From Opeltia flavorubescens (lineage: Eukaryota > Ascomycota > Lecanoromycetes > Teloschistales > Teloschistaceae): a DNA stretch of 64,000 nt. Location of the stretch: positions 582,969 through 646,968 of the forward strand of contig KE546966.1 of the NCBI GenBank assembly GCA_000442125.1. Direction: 5' to 3'. The number at the start of each line of letters is the position of its first letter. The first letter of the stretch is position 1. A model generated the notes under the pieces. The model did no database searches, was not told the DNA's origin, and saw nothing but the letters and a program-made list of their open reading frames with translations. Shown here piece after piece: positions 1-9,653 of the stretch. A program made the translations under genes and the position numbers.

Positions 1-254
1 CAGTCGAGCAAGTGACTTTAATAGTGTGACGGATTTTGAGGTCTGAACGGCCGAACCTCGGCAAAATCAATTCACCAATAGGGGTCTGTGTTGAAAGCAC
101 CGCGTCAGGAATTGAAACTTCGCAATATCCTGATGTAGAATACAAGGCCAGGCTGGGTCCTGCCATTGTACCCATTCGTCATGTAGCGTCTTGTATCGCC
201 TCACAATATTAAAAACCATAACCGTCCGCTGAAGCTTTCATTGATTCAGTGAAT

Positions 255-1738
255 ATGGCTTCGGAACTACCAATCATCGCGCCCACACGATCAGCGACTC
301 CACCCCCTGAAGGCTTTGACAATCCAGTCCTCGGACTAGGGCTTGATGGCTACCTCAACTCGCCTGTCAAGTCCGCTTTCGATCCTCACTCACTTTCACC
401 CATGGACGAGAATTTCCCAGTGGGTCGCTATGGGTCCGCTCAAGCCTATTCTGCACAACCACTCAACCCTCTTTCACCCTCCGACACAAATTCGTTGCAC
501 AGCATGCGGTCCGCTGGCAGTATAAGCAGCCCGAGCACAATATCCGAAGATGGTAAAGGTGCCTTCAACTTCCAGTCTGTCGCCTTGGCCAAGTCCCCTA
601 TCACCAAATCAGTAAGTCGGGTCGAGTAAATCTGATAAAAGACGTTCCACTAATGACGTTCGTATAGAGTGTCGGTCAGCGACGAGGACACAAGTACAAG
701 CACAGCAGCGTCTCCCATCAGATCTTCCTCGAACCAGCACCACGAGCACCTTTGGCCTTGCCCAACTCGCTGCCAGTTCCAACACTGAAAGAATGCAGGA
801 AGAGTATGTCGAGAGAACAAAACACGCGTTTCTGGTGGAGTATATGCCATATGGTAGTAGCAGCATACACTCTGTGGAGCGCCGAGGGATCACTGGCTCT
901 GACCGCACTTTCTCACCTCATCCTTTTTGATGCGTTAGGCGCCATGCTGTGCGTGGTTGTTGACGTCCTTGGGAATTTCGAGGTATGGAAGCGATCTAGC
1001 ATCAGGCATCCATTCGGTCTGGAGCGGGCAGAGGTACTAGCCGGGTTTGCAATGTCAGTCCTACTGCTCTTCATGGGGATCGATCTCATATCCCACAACT
1101 TGGAGCATTTTCTCGAGGGCATGGGTCACGAATCACACTACAGTCACGATCATGAACGTGTGTCACCTGGCGAGATTGACACTGCATCACTCCTTACCAT
1201 CATTTCGACCTTGATCTCCGCATTCGCTCTTGGAAATCATGCTCGGATAGGCAAAGCGATGCGATTCGCCTACATCGAGTCACTACCTTCCATCCTCGCG
1301 AATCCTTCGCATTTCCTGACTATCTCATGCTCTATGATGCTGTTACTCCTCCCACTGCTGTCTATACAGGTCTATCTCTGGCTCGATCGCGCATTGTCTT
1401 GCACAATCGCGGTTTCAATGTGTTTCCTCGGGTCCAGACTTGTCAAAACGCTCGGCTTTATGCTCCTGATGTCCTATGCCGGAAATGGTGTCCAGAATGT
1501 CCTCCAGGATCTTGAAACGGATCCATCCGTCAGCGGCATCGAAGAAGCGAAATTCTGGCAAGTACACTACGGCTTGTGCATGGCGAACCTGAAGTTACGA
1601 GTACGTGGGACTGAGGATGGACTGGTCAAGTTGAGTGAGCGGGTAACGAGTCTTATCAAGAACCGGCTAGGTGGAGGATATGGGAGTGGTGGACAACGGT
1701 GGGAGGTGACCACACAGTTTAATCTCGAGAGGTTCTGA
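255..1738 (+). CDS. ZRG17: Zrg17-type cation diffusion facilitator (ER zinc transporter subunit)
   Basis: Two exons, 255-611 and 668-1738, give 475 aa. The intron (612-667) has a GTAAGT donor and a TATAG acceptor and joins in phase 0. I chose the ATG at 255. The first ~120 residues are Ser/Pro-rich and probably cytosolic; a short basic GHKYKHSS block follows, then about six hydrophobic segments of a CDF transporter. HPFGLERAEVLAGF resembles the CDF HPYGxxRxE signature. In yeast Zrg17 works with Msc2 to load zinc into the ER and early secretory pathway (family knowledge). The transmembrane HxxxD zinc-site pattern looks incomplete: in the second membrane segment the Asp is kept but the usual His position is Ile, and the later segment lacks the pair. 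That fits a non-catalytic partner subunit rather than a stand-alone transporter. The call rests on overall resemblance, not on an alignment. Confidence 0.8.
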
Positions 1739-2660
1739 TACAAGTTTACGGTGGACGAGTCATTTAGCGCCGGAGTTGGTGGACACATGCATGAAAAGAT
1801 GTACAGCATTTGCATATAGCTCGATACCCGGGAGTTTCCAATTTGGCTTCGGCAGTGGACAATCAAGCGCATTCAACTTTATTCACTATCAAACCACTGT
1901 AAGGTAGCGATGTGAGGCCAATCTGATTCAGGCAGCCCTCTTCCTTACCATCCGGTGTCAGCAATGAGTAAGTGAATTCCATTATCTTCTCCCATGGACC
2001 TCAGAAATTTCTTCACTATTCTCTTGACCTCATCATTCAAAGACGATCGATTGAAAAAGACAGTTTCCCTTCAATTCACCCAACTAAGAAGTATCATTTT
2101 GATATTCAGATCGTCCATTCACGTCCAGACTGCCTACGAATACCTATTCATCTCGACCGTGATTGCAGGATTTGCCACATCACCTGCAGGCGCTAGTTCC
2201 AGTTGTGGATATTCATAGAGCCTCCAATGCGACTTCTTTCTCTTTCCTACAATTATCTTCTTTGCTACTTGGCTTCAATACATTTCCATGGAGGTGGTTC
2301 ATCTATGGGTGCTCGTTGTATATAATCTTTGACATGAGAGATTTGTCTTTTCTTCTTTGTGTCTATCTTTCTCGTCTGTATATCTTTGGCGAGTGCCCAC
2401 GAAAATGCCACCTCTTCTATAAGCTTCTGCGATCTTCTGACTCTATCTCCCAGCGACAATGTTCGACCTGAATAGCGCATTATGCTGTGTCTGCTTGTGG
2501 CATTAGTCCATCTTTTTTATAGCTCAGATCAATCTTCTTCGTCTCTATTAAATGTATACATGACCAATGATCAGAGGTTGAACTCTTCTTCCTATATTAT
2601 CTTTTCCTCCAAGACCGTATATCAAACGCCGTAAAAAAGCTGCATAATTCGACGGCGACG
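1739..2660. other. AT-rich intergenic stretch
   Basis: About 900 bp with T-rich runs and only short open frames in conflicting phases. No recognisable protein, RNA gene or repeat was seen. It contains the 3' flank of the zinc transporter gene. Confidence 0.5.
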
Positions 2661-2668
2661 CAAATTAT

Positions 2669-3502
2669 GTGGACCCTTTGCCGGTTACCGTGCTGGAACA
2701 AAACGACACACCAATATCCGTCGCTGAACGCTGTAGGAAAAGCCAGAGCAACACGAGACTCGGCCCTCGCATGTATCTGACGATTACTGTTCATAGTAGT
2801 GCTTGCGACAATGCTGAGGAGATAGCATTCGCGGAAATCAGTCGAATGCAGGCGGTATTGAGGCACCACTTTCACCATGAATGCCGATGTTGCCCAGAGA
2901 GATTCTCCTCAAATACCTTACCGCATGAGCACTTATCTGAGTGCCATTTAGAAGGACTAGGTGAGAGCGCTCGATCAGCTAAAATTCAGCAGCAAGCAGT
3001 GATGTCGTGCTGCTGATTGAACGTGGTGCTCGTGACACCGCAAATTGGCTCGTCGTCGCCGTTGATGCCTCGTTTGTTTCTATGAAGGAAGAAGGCGACA
3101 AACCACCCAAGAAACGTGACGAGGATGCTAGAATTAGCATGATGAGCAAGTCGATTGTCTACCTTACACGGTTCGTGTGTGGGAAACAACACACTCCTTT
3201 AGACGAGTTGATGCATACGATCGATGAGATATGTAAGCAGGAATGGTATGAGAGACATCAGTTGACAATGTACTTGCGCATGGACTTCGCGAATGCTGGA
3301 CTGCATGATGTTTGGATACATACTGGAGGAAACCAGGTATCCAAACCACAATTGATGAGTGCCTCTCATCGCCGCTTACCTTGTACCGCGTCCCGGGGTC
3401 CTCTTACAGAATATATGTGCTCAACAAGCCAAATCTCAAGGAAAGCGGTCGAATGAAAAAGGTTTACCCACAACCCAACGACGTCCATGGACACAAATGT
3501 GA
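2669..3502 (+). CDS. Possible unrecognised gene or gene remnant with one C2H2-like finger
   Basis: Weak candidate. An open segment from 2669 to about 2960 encodes a 22-residue Cys/His pattern, C-x2-C-x12-H-x4-H with Phe four residues after the second Cys (2882-2947), which is the spacing of a C2H2 zinc finger. A second open segment from about 2998 to 3336 ends at a good donor (GTATCC, 3337). The intron 3337-3409 ends CTTACAG and joins in phase 0 to a 30-codon exon that stops at 3500-3502. The link between the first and second segments is unresolved: the only phase-compatible intron, 2961-2989, is too short at 29 nt. There is no clear start; an in-frame ATG lies at 2771. It could be a decayed gene, chance open frames, or a gene whose upstream exons I cannot define. 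No function is inferred beyond a possible zinc-binding motif. Confidence 0.22.
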
Positions 3503-3892
3503 ATGACCAAAAATGTCGCTCTGGCAGCTTTCGGATAAATCAAACGCGGATCAAGGCAAGATCCTTATATACTTTCACATAAATCTCGAATCCCTTATTT
3601 CGTCTTTGTCTCGACACTCTTTTCCTCCACGTTCTATTATAACGCATTGACGAGTAGGGAACCGTTCAGGACTTAAGTTTTTCTCCTCCAAAAGTTCTAT
3701 TGTTTCCTCCCATTTGGTCATCGCGAGAGACCATAATTGGCTTTGTGGTTGATCCGGTATGCAATTTTTCTCGGGACATTCTGTGCTGTGGAAGCACAAG
3801 ATGGCAGACGCGGTGACTACCTGTGCTGTCCTGGGTCGACGCATAATGTCAGATTTACAACCGCTATTCGATTCAATATCGCCGCGTTCAAA

Positions 3893-4482
3893 ATGTCCCT
3901 TATGACTGGCCTCGATATTTTCTCGGAAATTGACTGGAAACTTGATCCACCAGCGGTTCCTCCGACGAAGGAGGGGATCGAGCAGGTCGTGGCATGGACG
4001 TCTTCTGAACCGGATGTCCAAAGATTACAATCCAATAAACTCGAGATATCAAATATGACGATTGCAGGGTTAGCCTCTGGACATGTCTGCCGGTCTGGTT
4101 CCGCAAACAGTATTGTTGACAAGTCATCAACGCCAGAGTACCAGGAAACATATCTGAATTAGCATCTTCCCCGGTCTATTCCACTTATCTTGCAGCCGGC
4201 GCTCAGAATCTCCTAGATGGAACTCCTTCCCTAAATAATCCTTTTTCCGCTGTTCAACCACCAATNCCCCCCGCCCCAATCGTAGAGAACCAAGATAATA
4301 TAGCCGACACTTATTCTCATCGAGTAGCTATTCAGATCATTCTAGACAAAGCTTTGGTCATAGAAAACTCCCTCGCCGCTGCTCAACCACTGACAATCCC
4401 CACCCTCCCAGAGGACCAAGACGAAGCTGGCCCTCATCCTTTCCGAGCAGCTGCTCAAGCTCTTCGAGCATACGTCTCTTGA
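3893..4482 (+). CDS. Hypothetical protein, two-exon candidate
   Basis: Not recognised. Model: exons 3893-4068 and 4137-4482, 173 aa. The intron 4069-4136 (GTTAGC donor, GCCAG acceptor, 68 nt) corrects a frame change between two otherwise open segments. The ATG at 3893 has A at -3. The product is acidic and rich in Ala, Pro, Gln and Ser, with no membrane segment and few Cys. Two stretches resemble each other (SAVQPP.. and AAAQPL..), hinting at an internal repeat. An ambiguous base lies at 4266 inside the second exon. Support is limited to open frames and a consistent splice, so this could be non-coding; transcript data would settle it. Confidence 0.33.
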
Positions 4483-5000
4483 TATCTCAAGTCAATCATC
4501 ATTTGATTAGAATTGAAAGATCCGTCAGACTCTCATCGATTTTTGTCTCGAATAGGTTCGCCGTAAAACCACAAGTCATTCCAATCGCGAAAGTGTTCGG
4601 AATAACGTGATGCTTAATCATAGACTTCCTCTAAGGACGGCGCCAAAATATAGTGAAGCTCCTTTTTACCGCTGAAGAAGAATTGACTTCGGCGCTCCGA
4701 ACCGGCTTGAGCATATACTAGACTTTCAAGGCCAGCACAATGTATTTCACAATGACGAATTTCAGAACATCCCTTGCGAGCTTCCAGCAAAATAATGAAA
4801 TGATATGATCAACGCCGAGATGAGCCGCAAAATAATGCGGGCAACGATGATGTGGAAATCGACGATCGGCCAATACCTACCAGCAACGATATTGAAATTT
4901 CCGTAGCCAAGGGCAGCTACATCACATGTGCCATACTCTCCGGGATATTGACCATATCTAAATGCCCATGTGTCTTCTCCAGTTTGCAGATGGACCTCAA
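4483..5000. other. Intergenic stretch without a supported gene
   Basis: Short open frames on both strands only. The stretch near 4852-4965 reads as an acidic peptide in one frame and runs into the tandem duplication downstream, but no start, splice pair or known domain supports a gene. Confidence 0.4.
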
Positions 5001-5330
5001 TAGCCATGGAGCTGGAATTGCAACAACAACCTCTATCCGCTCAGCAGCTGATCAGGCAGATGTATGTGACTATACACGGTATGACAAGGTCTAGACGGTG
5101 GAAGTTACTTGCCTCAAAGCCATGTCTTTGCGAAGAGCTCTTCCGTAGCCGGTAGAGAATCCCATGTAGCCAGGAAGCTAGGAATACAACAAAACCCTGT
5201 CTGCATCCACTCAGCAGCTGATGAAACATATATACGTGATCAGAAACCGCGTGGCAAAGTAGAGGGTGTCAAAGCAACACTCCTCAAAGCCATGTCTCTG
5301 CGATGGAGTCTTTTCCTCAACCCTTATCGA
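4991..5330 (+). repeat. Diverged ~170-bp direct tandem duplication
   Basis: Two adjacent copies are offset by 170 bp. Shared blocks are TAGCCA..GAAGCT-like sequence at about 5001 and 5166, TCAGCAGCTGAT at 5041 and 5211, and CTCAAAGCCATGTCT.TGCGA at about 5113 and 5283. The blocks between are diverged but align. In the frame where both copies encode an SAAD...KAMSLR-like peptide, copy 2 is open while copy 1 carries a TAG stop near 5092. Copy boundaries are approximate. Confidence 0.65.
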
Positions 5331-6050
5331 GTTTTGTGGTCACCTTATATAGTAGAATATTCTAGCTAGAGTGGTGACGATGATAACGTCTCCATTCTAT
5401 GTAAAGTCTCTACTCGTTTAAACCCCAAGTGCAACGAAAATAATGTTTTGTGAACTTGAAGCTATCAAAACAGCAGGACTCAACATACCTTCAGCAGCTC
5501 CTCCCCATCAGAATTTGTCACAAATCGTGCCGACTGGGGGAGAATTGCATGCATGGTCCAGTCCAAAAACTGCTAAGGCGGTTCTTCGTAGAGTCCCGAT
5601 GTTCTGACCATTTTTTTCCACTAAATAAAACCTTGATTGATTCTGTTATCCATTATCACCATTGTTTAGCATTTGCAAGGTCCAGAATGATATCATAGAG
5701 CGGGTGCGGAACGAGATCGTGCCTGCTTTCGAGCACGAAGAAATCGATGAAGACCTGCCGGTCGTGTGGATGATCTGAATACTACAGGTGGATGTTGCAA
5801 GGAGATTCGGACTTGATTTGAGAGTCTGAATTCATTGGATTTCGAGTTCTGGAAGGAGAAGTGAATGCATTGAAAATGCAGCAGGTTCCGTTCAGGCTTG
5901 ACAAAGGAATGGGAGTACATGAAGTCGCAGACCAGTCAAATAGCAAAGATAAATACAATTAATCATTAGAAATTCTACTACTAAGTTGCCTATACCATTA
6001 CCACTCAAACCCTTGATCCACAAATTCATCATTTCCAACCCCATACCCCA
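5331..6050. other. Intergenic stretch, AT-rich
   Basis: About 700 bp between the tandem duplication and the GH12 gene. Only short unconvincing frames on either strand. It holds the 3' flank of the glucanase gene. Confidence 0.45.
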
Positions 6051-6923
6051 TCAATTAACCTTAATCGTATACCCCGTCGTCGTCAACTTCGCATTACTCC
6101 CCGTAAAAACCTCCGTCCCCGCCTGAATCGTCTGCAAATACTGCCCTGAGCTCAGCTGCCAATTCGTCTCTAGATACTTATAAAACGCCATCAGATCTCC
6201 ACTAAAGTTCGTCGCTGCACCACTTTTGGCTACAAAGCTGTACACAATCACGTTTCCGTTGTGGCCTTTGATGAGATTGAAGGCAGTGCCGCCGATGGTG
6301 GGAGTGGCGACTGGGGTGGAAGGGTAACCGTTGTCGCTGAGGGGACTGATGCCGCCGTAGATGCCGAGCCAGACCATGACTTCGTAGGCTTGGGCGCAGT
6401 TTGGGCAGGTACCAAGGAAGGTATCGTAGGCGACGTTGGCGCGGAGGGAGGTCCCAGAGTAACTATGAGGGGTGGTATTAGCCTGACTGGCTGTAGGGAA
6501 GGATTCTGGCTTTGACGAATGACATCCTTCGATATCTCTCTTCTTTACCATCCTTGGTCGAGACACGACTTACCTCCATGACCACGTGGTAGGGATGCTT
6601 GTGTACTGGCTCAAAGGCTTGCTGGTCATAGGCGACATGACATTGGTATAACTCTTCACGCTGTTTTCGTTGTTGGACCAAGACCAAGTTGTGCTCCAGG
6701 CCAACGACGTGCCGGATAGTCCATCAATCTGTGAGCATTGCGACCCGGTGCCAGTACTTGCTCCCCACTCGTTGGCGTATATTGTGTAGCTACCAGTCGA
6801 GATGCTGGTGTACTGGCCGCATTGCGAAGGTCCGCGAGGCTTCAGGGTGCCTGTTGGAATGGCAAGACAAGGAGCGAGGAAAGGAGCGAGGAAAGCAGCG
6901 ACAGTAAGCAGATGGAAGAACAT
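6051..6923 (-). CDS. Glycoside hydrolase family 12 endoglucanase/xyloglucanase, secreted
   Basis: Two exons on the minus strand, 6923-6574 and 6462-6051, give 253 aa. The intron (6463-6573) has donor GTAAGT and acceptor CATAG and restores the conserved TTWSWSYSGT junction. Residues 1-21 are a signal peptide ending LAPCLA, so the enzyme is secreted. The GH12 fold is recognisable: QCGQY near the mature N-terminus, the VAYDTFLGT strand, the catalytic nucleophile Glu in YEVMVWLG, and the acid/base Glu in AGTEVFTG. GH12 enzymes cleave beta-1,4-glucans or xyloglucan of plant cell walls with retention (family knowledge); the exact substrate cannot be read here. Length is normal for the family. It suggests a plant-associated or saprotrophic lifestyle. 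The signal-peptide coding region carries a short repeated GGAGCGAGGAAA unit. Confidence 0.92.
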
Positions 6924-8216
6924 CTTTGCAATGTCGAGATCTGACCGATTATACCGTTCTCAACTGGGATAGTTGCAACTATTATATGAAAACGCATCTC
7001 CGAACAACTGTTAGCGAACAAGGATAGCTTCCCAGTCTGCCGACCAGATTTCGGCAACTCCAGGTTTTCTTCCACATTCCGTCCAATGATGTGTAAGTAA
7101 TAATGATCCGAGGTTGTAGAGGCAACAGGGCAAGTGTAGCGTCATCGAACATCCGGAAAGAGGGTGGACCAGCTATGCTCCCTATTGGACATTGAGTTCA
7201 GCGGTCAACAGGATGAGGGTTGTTCTTGAACTGGCGAGACGACCAATACGAAGCTTTAGTGGGAAATGCTTCGAGTAAGTGCTTGATCTAAACCTTATAA
7301 TTACGGACGGAGAAGTATGAACGTTCGATAAGCATATCAAAAGGGAATCGTACTTACCTAGGGACTTATTCCATTTTATTTGATGGTGAACGGACTGTTG
7401 TAAATTGATAACATTGTAGTGATAAAAAGTCGTTGCGGGTTTTGATCCATTTCTCATCAACACTTTGGTCTAAAGCGAGATTTTACCCTGGATCAAGAAT
7501 CATGACAATGGACAACGACATGAGGCTGAAGCTAGGTATCGACCAGACCCGGTAAGATCCATTGATCGGAACAATTTCTTGGAAGCGTGGGGGCAATGGT
7601 CGTATTATTCGTGCTGATCCATTACTCCGCGTCCATGGATTCACTCGGTAATGCCGATGCCATGACCGGCAGGCACATGGTTCTCCAATATATGCACGTA
7701 CAACGAACGGCCTGCGTTCTTTCCAATGAAGCGTTTGCAAGGAAACCCGGAGGATGTGGAGCTAATGCAAGTCAAGCAAGTCGTGACTGCCCGATTGGGT
7801 AGGAGGTGTAGATCCTCTTGAACGCCAGTGTTCTCGTCAGCTTGGTCAAATGGTCAACATATGCTCTTGAGGGGTACTAGAGTGGCAACTCCAAGGTGAT
7901 CTGTATGGGGTGCAAGCCTCGCAGGCTCCTACGAGGCCTAGAGACCCGATGAAATGAAAAAGAGCCGAGGCAAAACTTTAAACATAAGTCAGTAATACAG
8001 TGCGTATATTGGGCTCGGAAATCTTGCTGTGAACTTGCAAGGACGTTGAGTCACAGCGATCAATCATTAGGCATGCTCCGCTGAGGGAAGTAAAACACTT
8101 CTCCCTAGCATCTTTAGGTACCTCGATATCGCCTACTAACCTGCAGTGACACGGGGCTTGTAATATTCCCTTAGCCAACGCATATACCTCCATTTTCGAG
8201 CAGAGTCGCACCGGCA
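6924..8216. other. Intergenic stretch without a supported gene
   Basis: About 1.3 kb upstream of the GH12 gene and downstream of the small secreted protein gene. Open frames are short and mutually overlapping. A small hairpin (GCCTCG at 7916-7921 pairing with CGAGGC at 7932-7937) is present but of no clear meaning. No RNA gene was recognised. Confidence 0.45.
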
Positions 8217-8771
8217 TTATCCATCCTCGCTGCCTTCAGACGTCAAGTTCTGTAATGCCACCGGCGACTGAAAGACCAGGCTAAAGACATTCATAGATCC
8301 TACGTGAAGTCTTCCCCCTAAACCGTTTGGATCCTGAATGACGCAGTGCCAGAAGATGACGATCGCCTTGAGCGCTAGGTCGTGCTTGGAGAATATGTCG
8401 TACCCCAGCCCGTACTTGAAAAGCGTGATTGACGCAGTCTTGTGATGACCTAGCACACTAGTGGTAAACCAAGTCATCGGTTGATCGAAGTCATTTCCCC
8501 TGGCAAGCTGGCTCAGAGCAATTAGCGCGTCTTGAGTCTTGATAACCCTGAGCCCGGGCAGCGGCACGAAGCATCTATCCGATTGCAGTGTCGTGTTCTT
8601 GGCACCGTCTGATACAAGACTTGGTAGTGCGTCGATGTCAGCCAAGGCAAGGGAAGTACGGTTTGTGAGCCCTTTCGATGAGCCTTGAACGGATGGCATT
8701 GCTAAAGACAGACTAAATAAGATAGGACCAAGAGGTAAAAGATGGGTGGAAGACACAAAAGGAAGCCACAT
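8217..8771 (-). CDS. Small secreted protein, unknown family
   Basis: Single exon, 184 aa, starting at the ATG at 8771. The first ~29 residues are hydrophobic and end in a likely cleavage region around MPSVQGSS, so secretion is predicted. The mature part has only two Cys (one before VPLPGL, one in FWHCV), which could form one disulphide, and three possible N-glycosylation sequons (NRT, NTT and NLT). It resembles the general form of fungal secreted proteins of unknown role, with a beta-rich C-terminal half, but I recognise no family. It lies near a secreted glucanase gene on the same strand, about 1.3 kb upstream of it; there is no other functional hint. It may be a conserved secreted protein or an effector-like protein; neither can be shown here. 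Confidence 0.6.
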   Translation of the reverse strand: MWLPFVSSTHLLPLGPILFSLSLAMPSVQGSSKGLTNRTSLALADIDALPSLVSDGAKNTTLQSDRCFVPLPGLRVIKTQDALIALSQLARGNDFDQPMTWFTTSVLGHHKTASITLFKYGLGYDIFSKHDLALKAIVIFWHCVIQDPNGLGGRLHVGSMNVFSLVFQSPVALQNLTSEGSEDG

Positions 8772-9653
8772 CTTGTGAGACTGAATCAGGATAGGTGGAT
8801 CAGGAATCAGGAATATGCTTAACTGAACAGGTCCCTGGGAAGGACACTAGTCTCAAGTAAGAATCTATGATTGACGCTTAGTCTTCTAAGAGGCCAGAAA
8901 GAAAATGGACATTCATAGGGTTGATAGGTCCACAAGACAGTAGAGGTAACCTAGCAGTTTGGCAGGCAGCGTCGGGGCTATAGATCATTGAAGCGATTGC
9001 TCCAGGCATTGAGGGCTTTCTGGATGTATCGAAGCGATAGGCGCGAGCTGTTCGACTCTACGGCATACGTATGTATGTACATATATATGCGCAACATTGA
9101 TTAGACTCAGGTACTGCGGGATTCATCTTGGTGTCGAGAATAGAAGACCAATGAGGCAACTGCTAGGAAACGAGCTGATACAGGTCGTTCCGGGCAGTCT
9201 GAGCTGCCAGACATGATAGACAATGTTTGAATTGATCCTAGGTGGAGCGTAGGCAGAAAGACAGAGATTGATCTCAGCAGGGAGAGCCAGGAACGGTAAT
9301 AGCATCGTGATCTAGTCGAGATGGTTCAAACACCTTTAAGAAGCTGTGTGCTACGTTCTGGAGTAGTGAAGGAGCTCCAAAAAGCTGAAGACAGTATAAC
9401 ATGCTATCATGATAATTGAAGTGATTGAAGTAAATAGAGAAATTTAGGACCAGCAACCTATTCAAAGCGATGATACTAGACATTTAACCGAGAAATAGCC
9501 GCTCATCCTTGGCTTGATATCATAGAGCCTCGGCATGGTATCGATGCTGTCACTTTCAATGATGATAGCTTCAAATGCTCATGGACAGTCCTCAACCAAA
9601 TCGACGGCAATTGCTCACTTGCCTTTGCTTTGTCATATGTTCAAATAGCATCC
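8772..9653. other. Intergenic stretch with a short TA-rich tract
   Basis: About 880 bp between divergent genes. It has a low-complexity TACGTATGTATGTACATATA tract near 9065-9090 and no supported gene. It probably contains the upstream regions of both the small secreted protein gene and CUL4. Confidence 0.5.

Noticed and set aside
3575-4021. 148-codon minus-strand frame
   Set aside because: Overlaps the plus-strand candidate exon, has no signature and an unconvincing composition.
7916-7937. Short GC-rich hairpin
   Set aside because: Six-base stem with no T-tract or gene context; too small to call a functional element in a eukaryote.
9065-9090. TA-rich tract near the CUL4 upstream region
   Set aside because: Low-complexity sequence; not evidence of a transposon end or telomere repeat.
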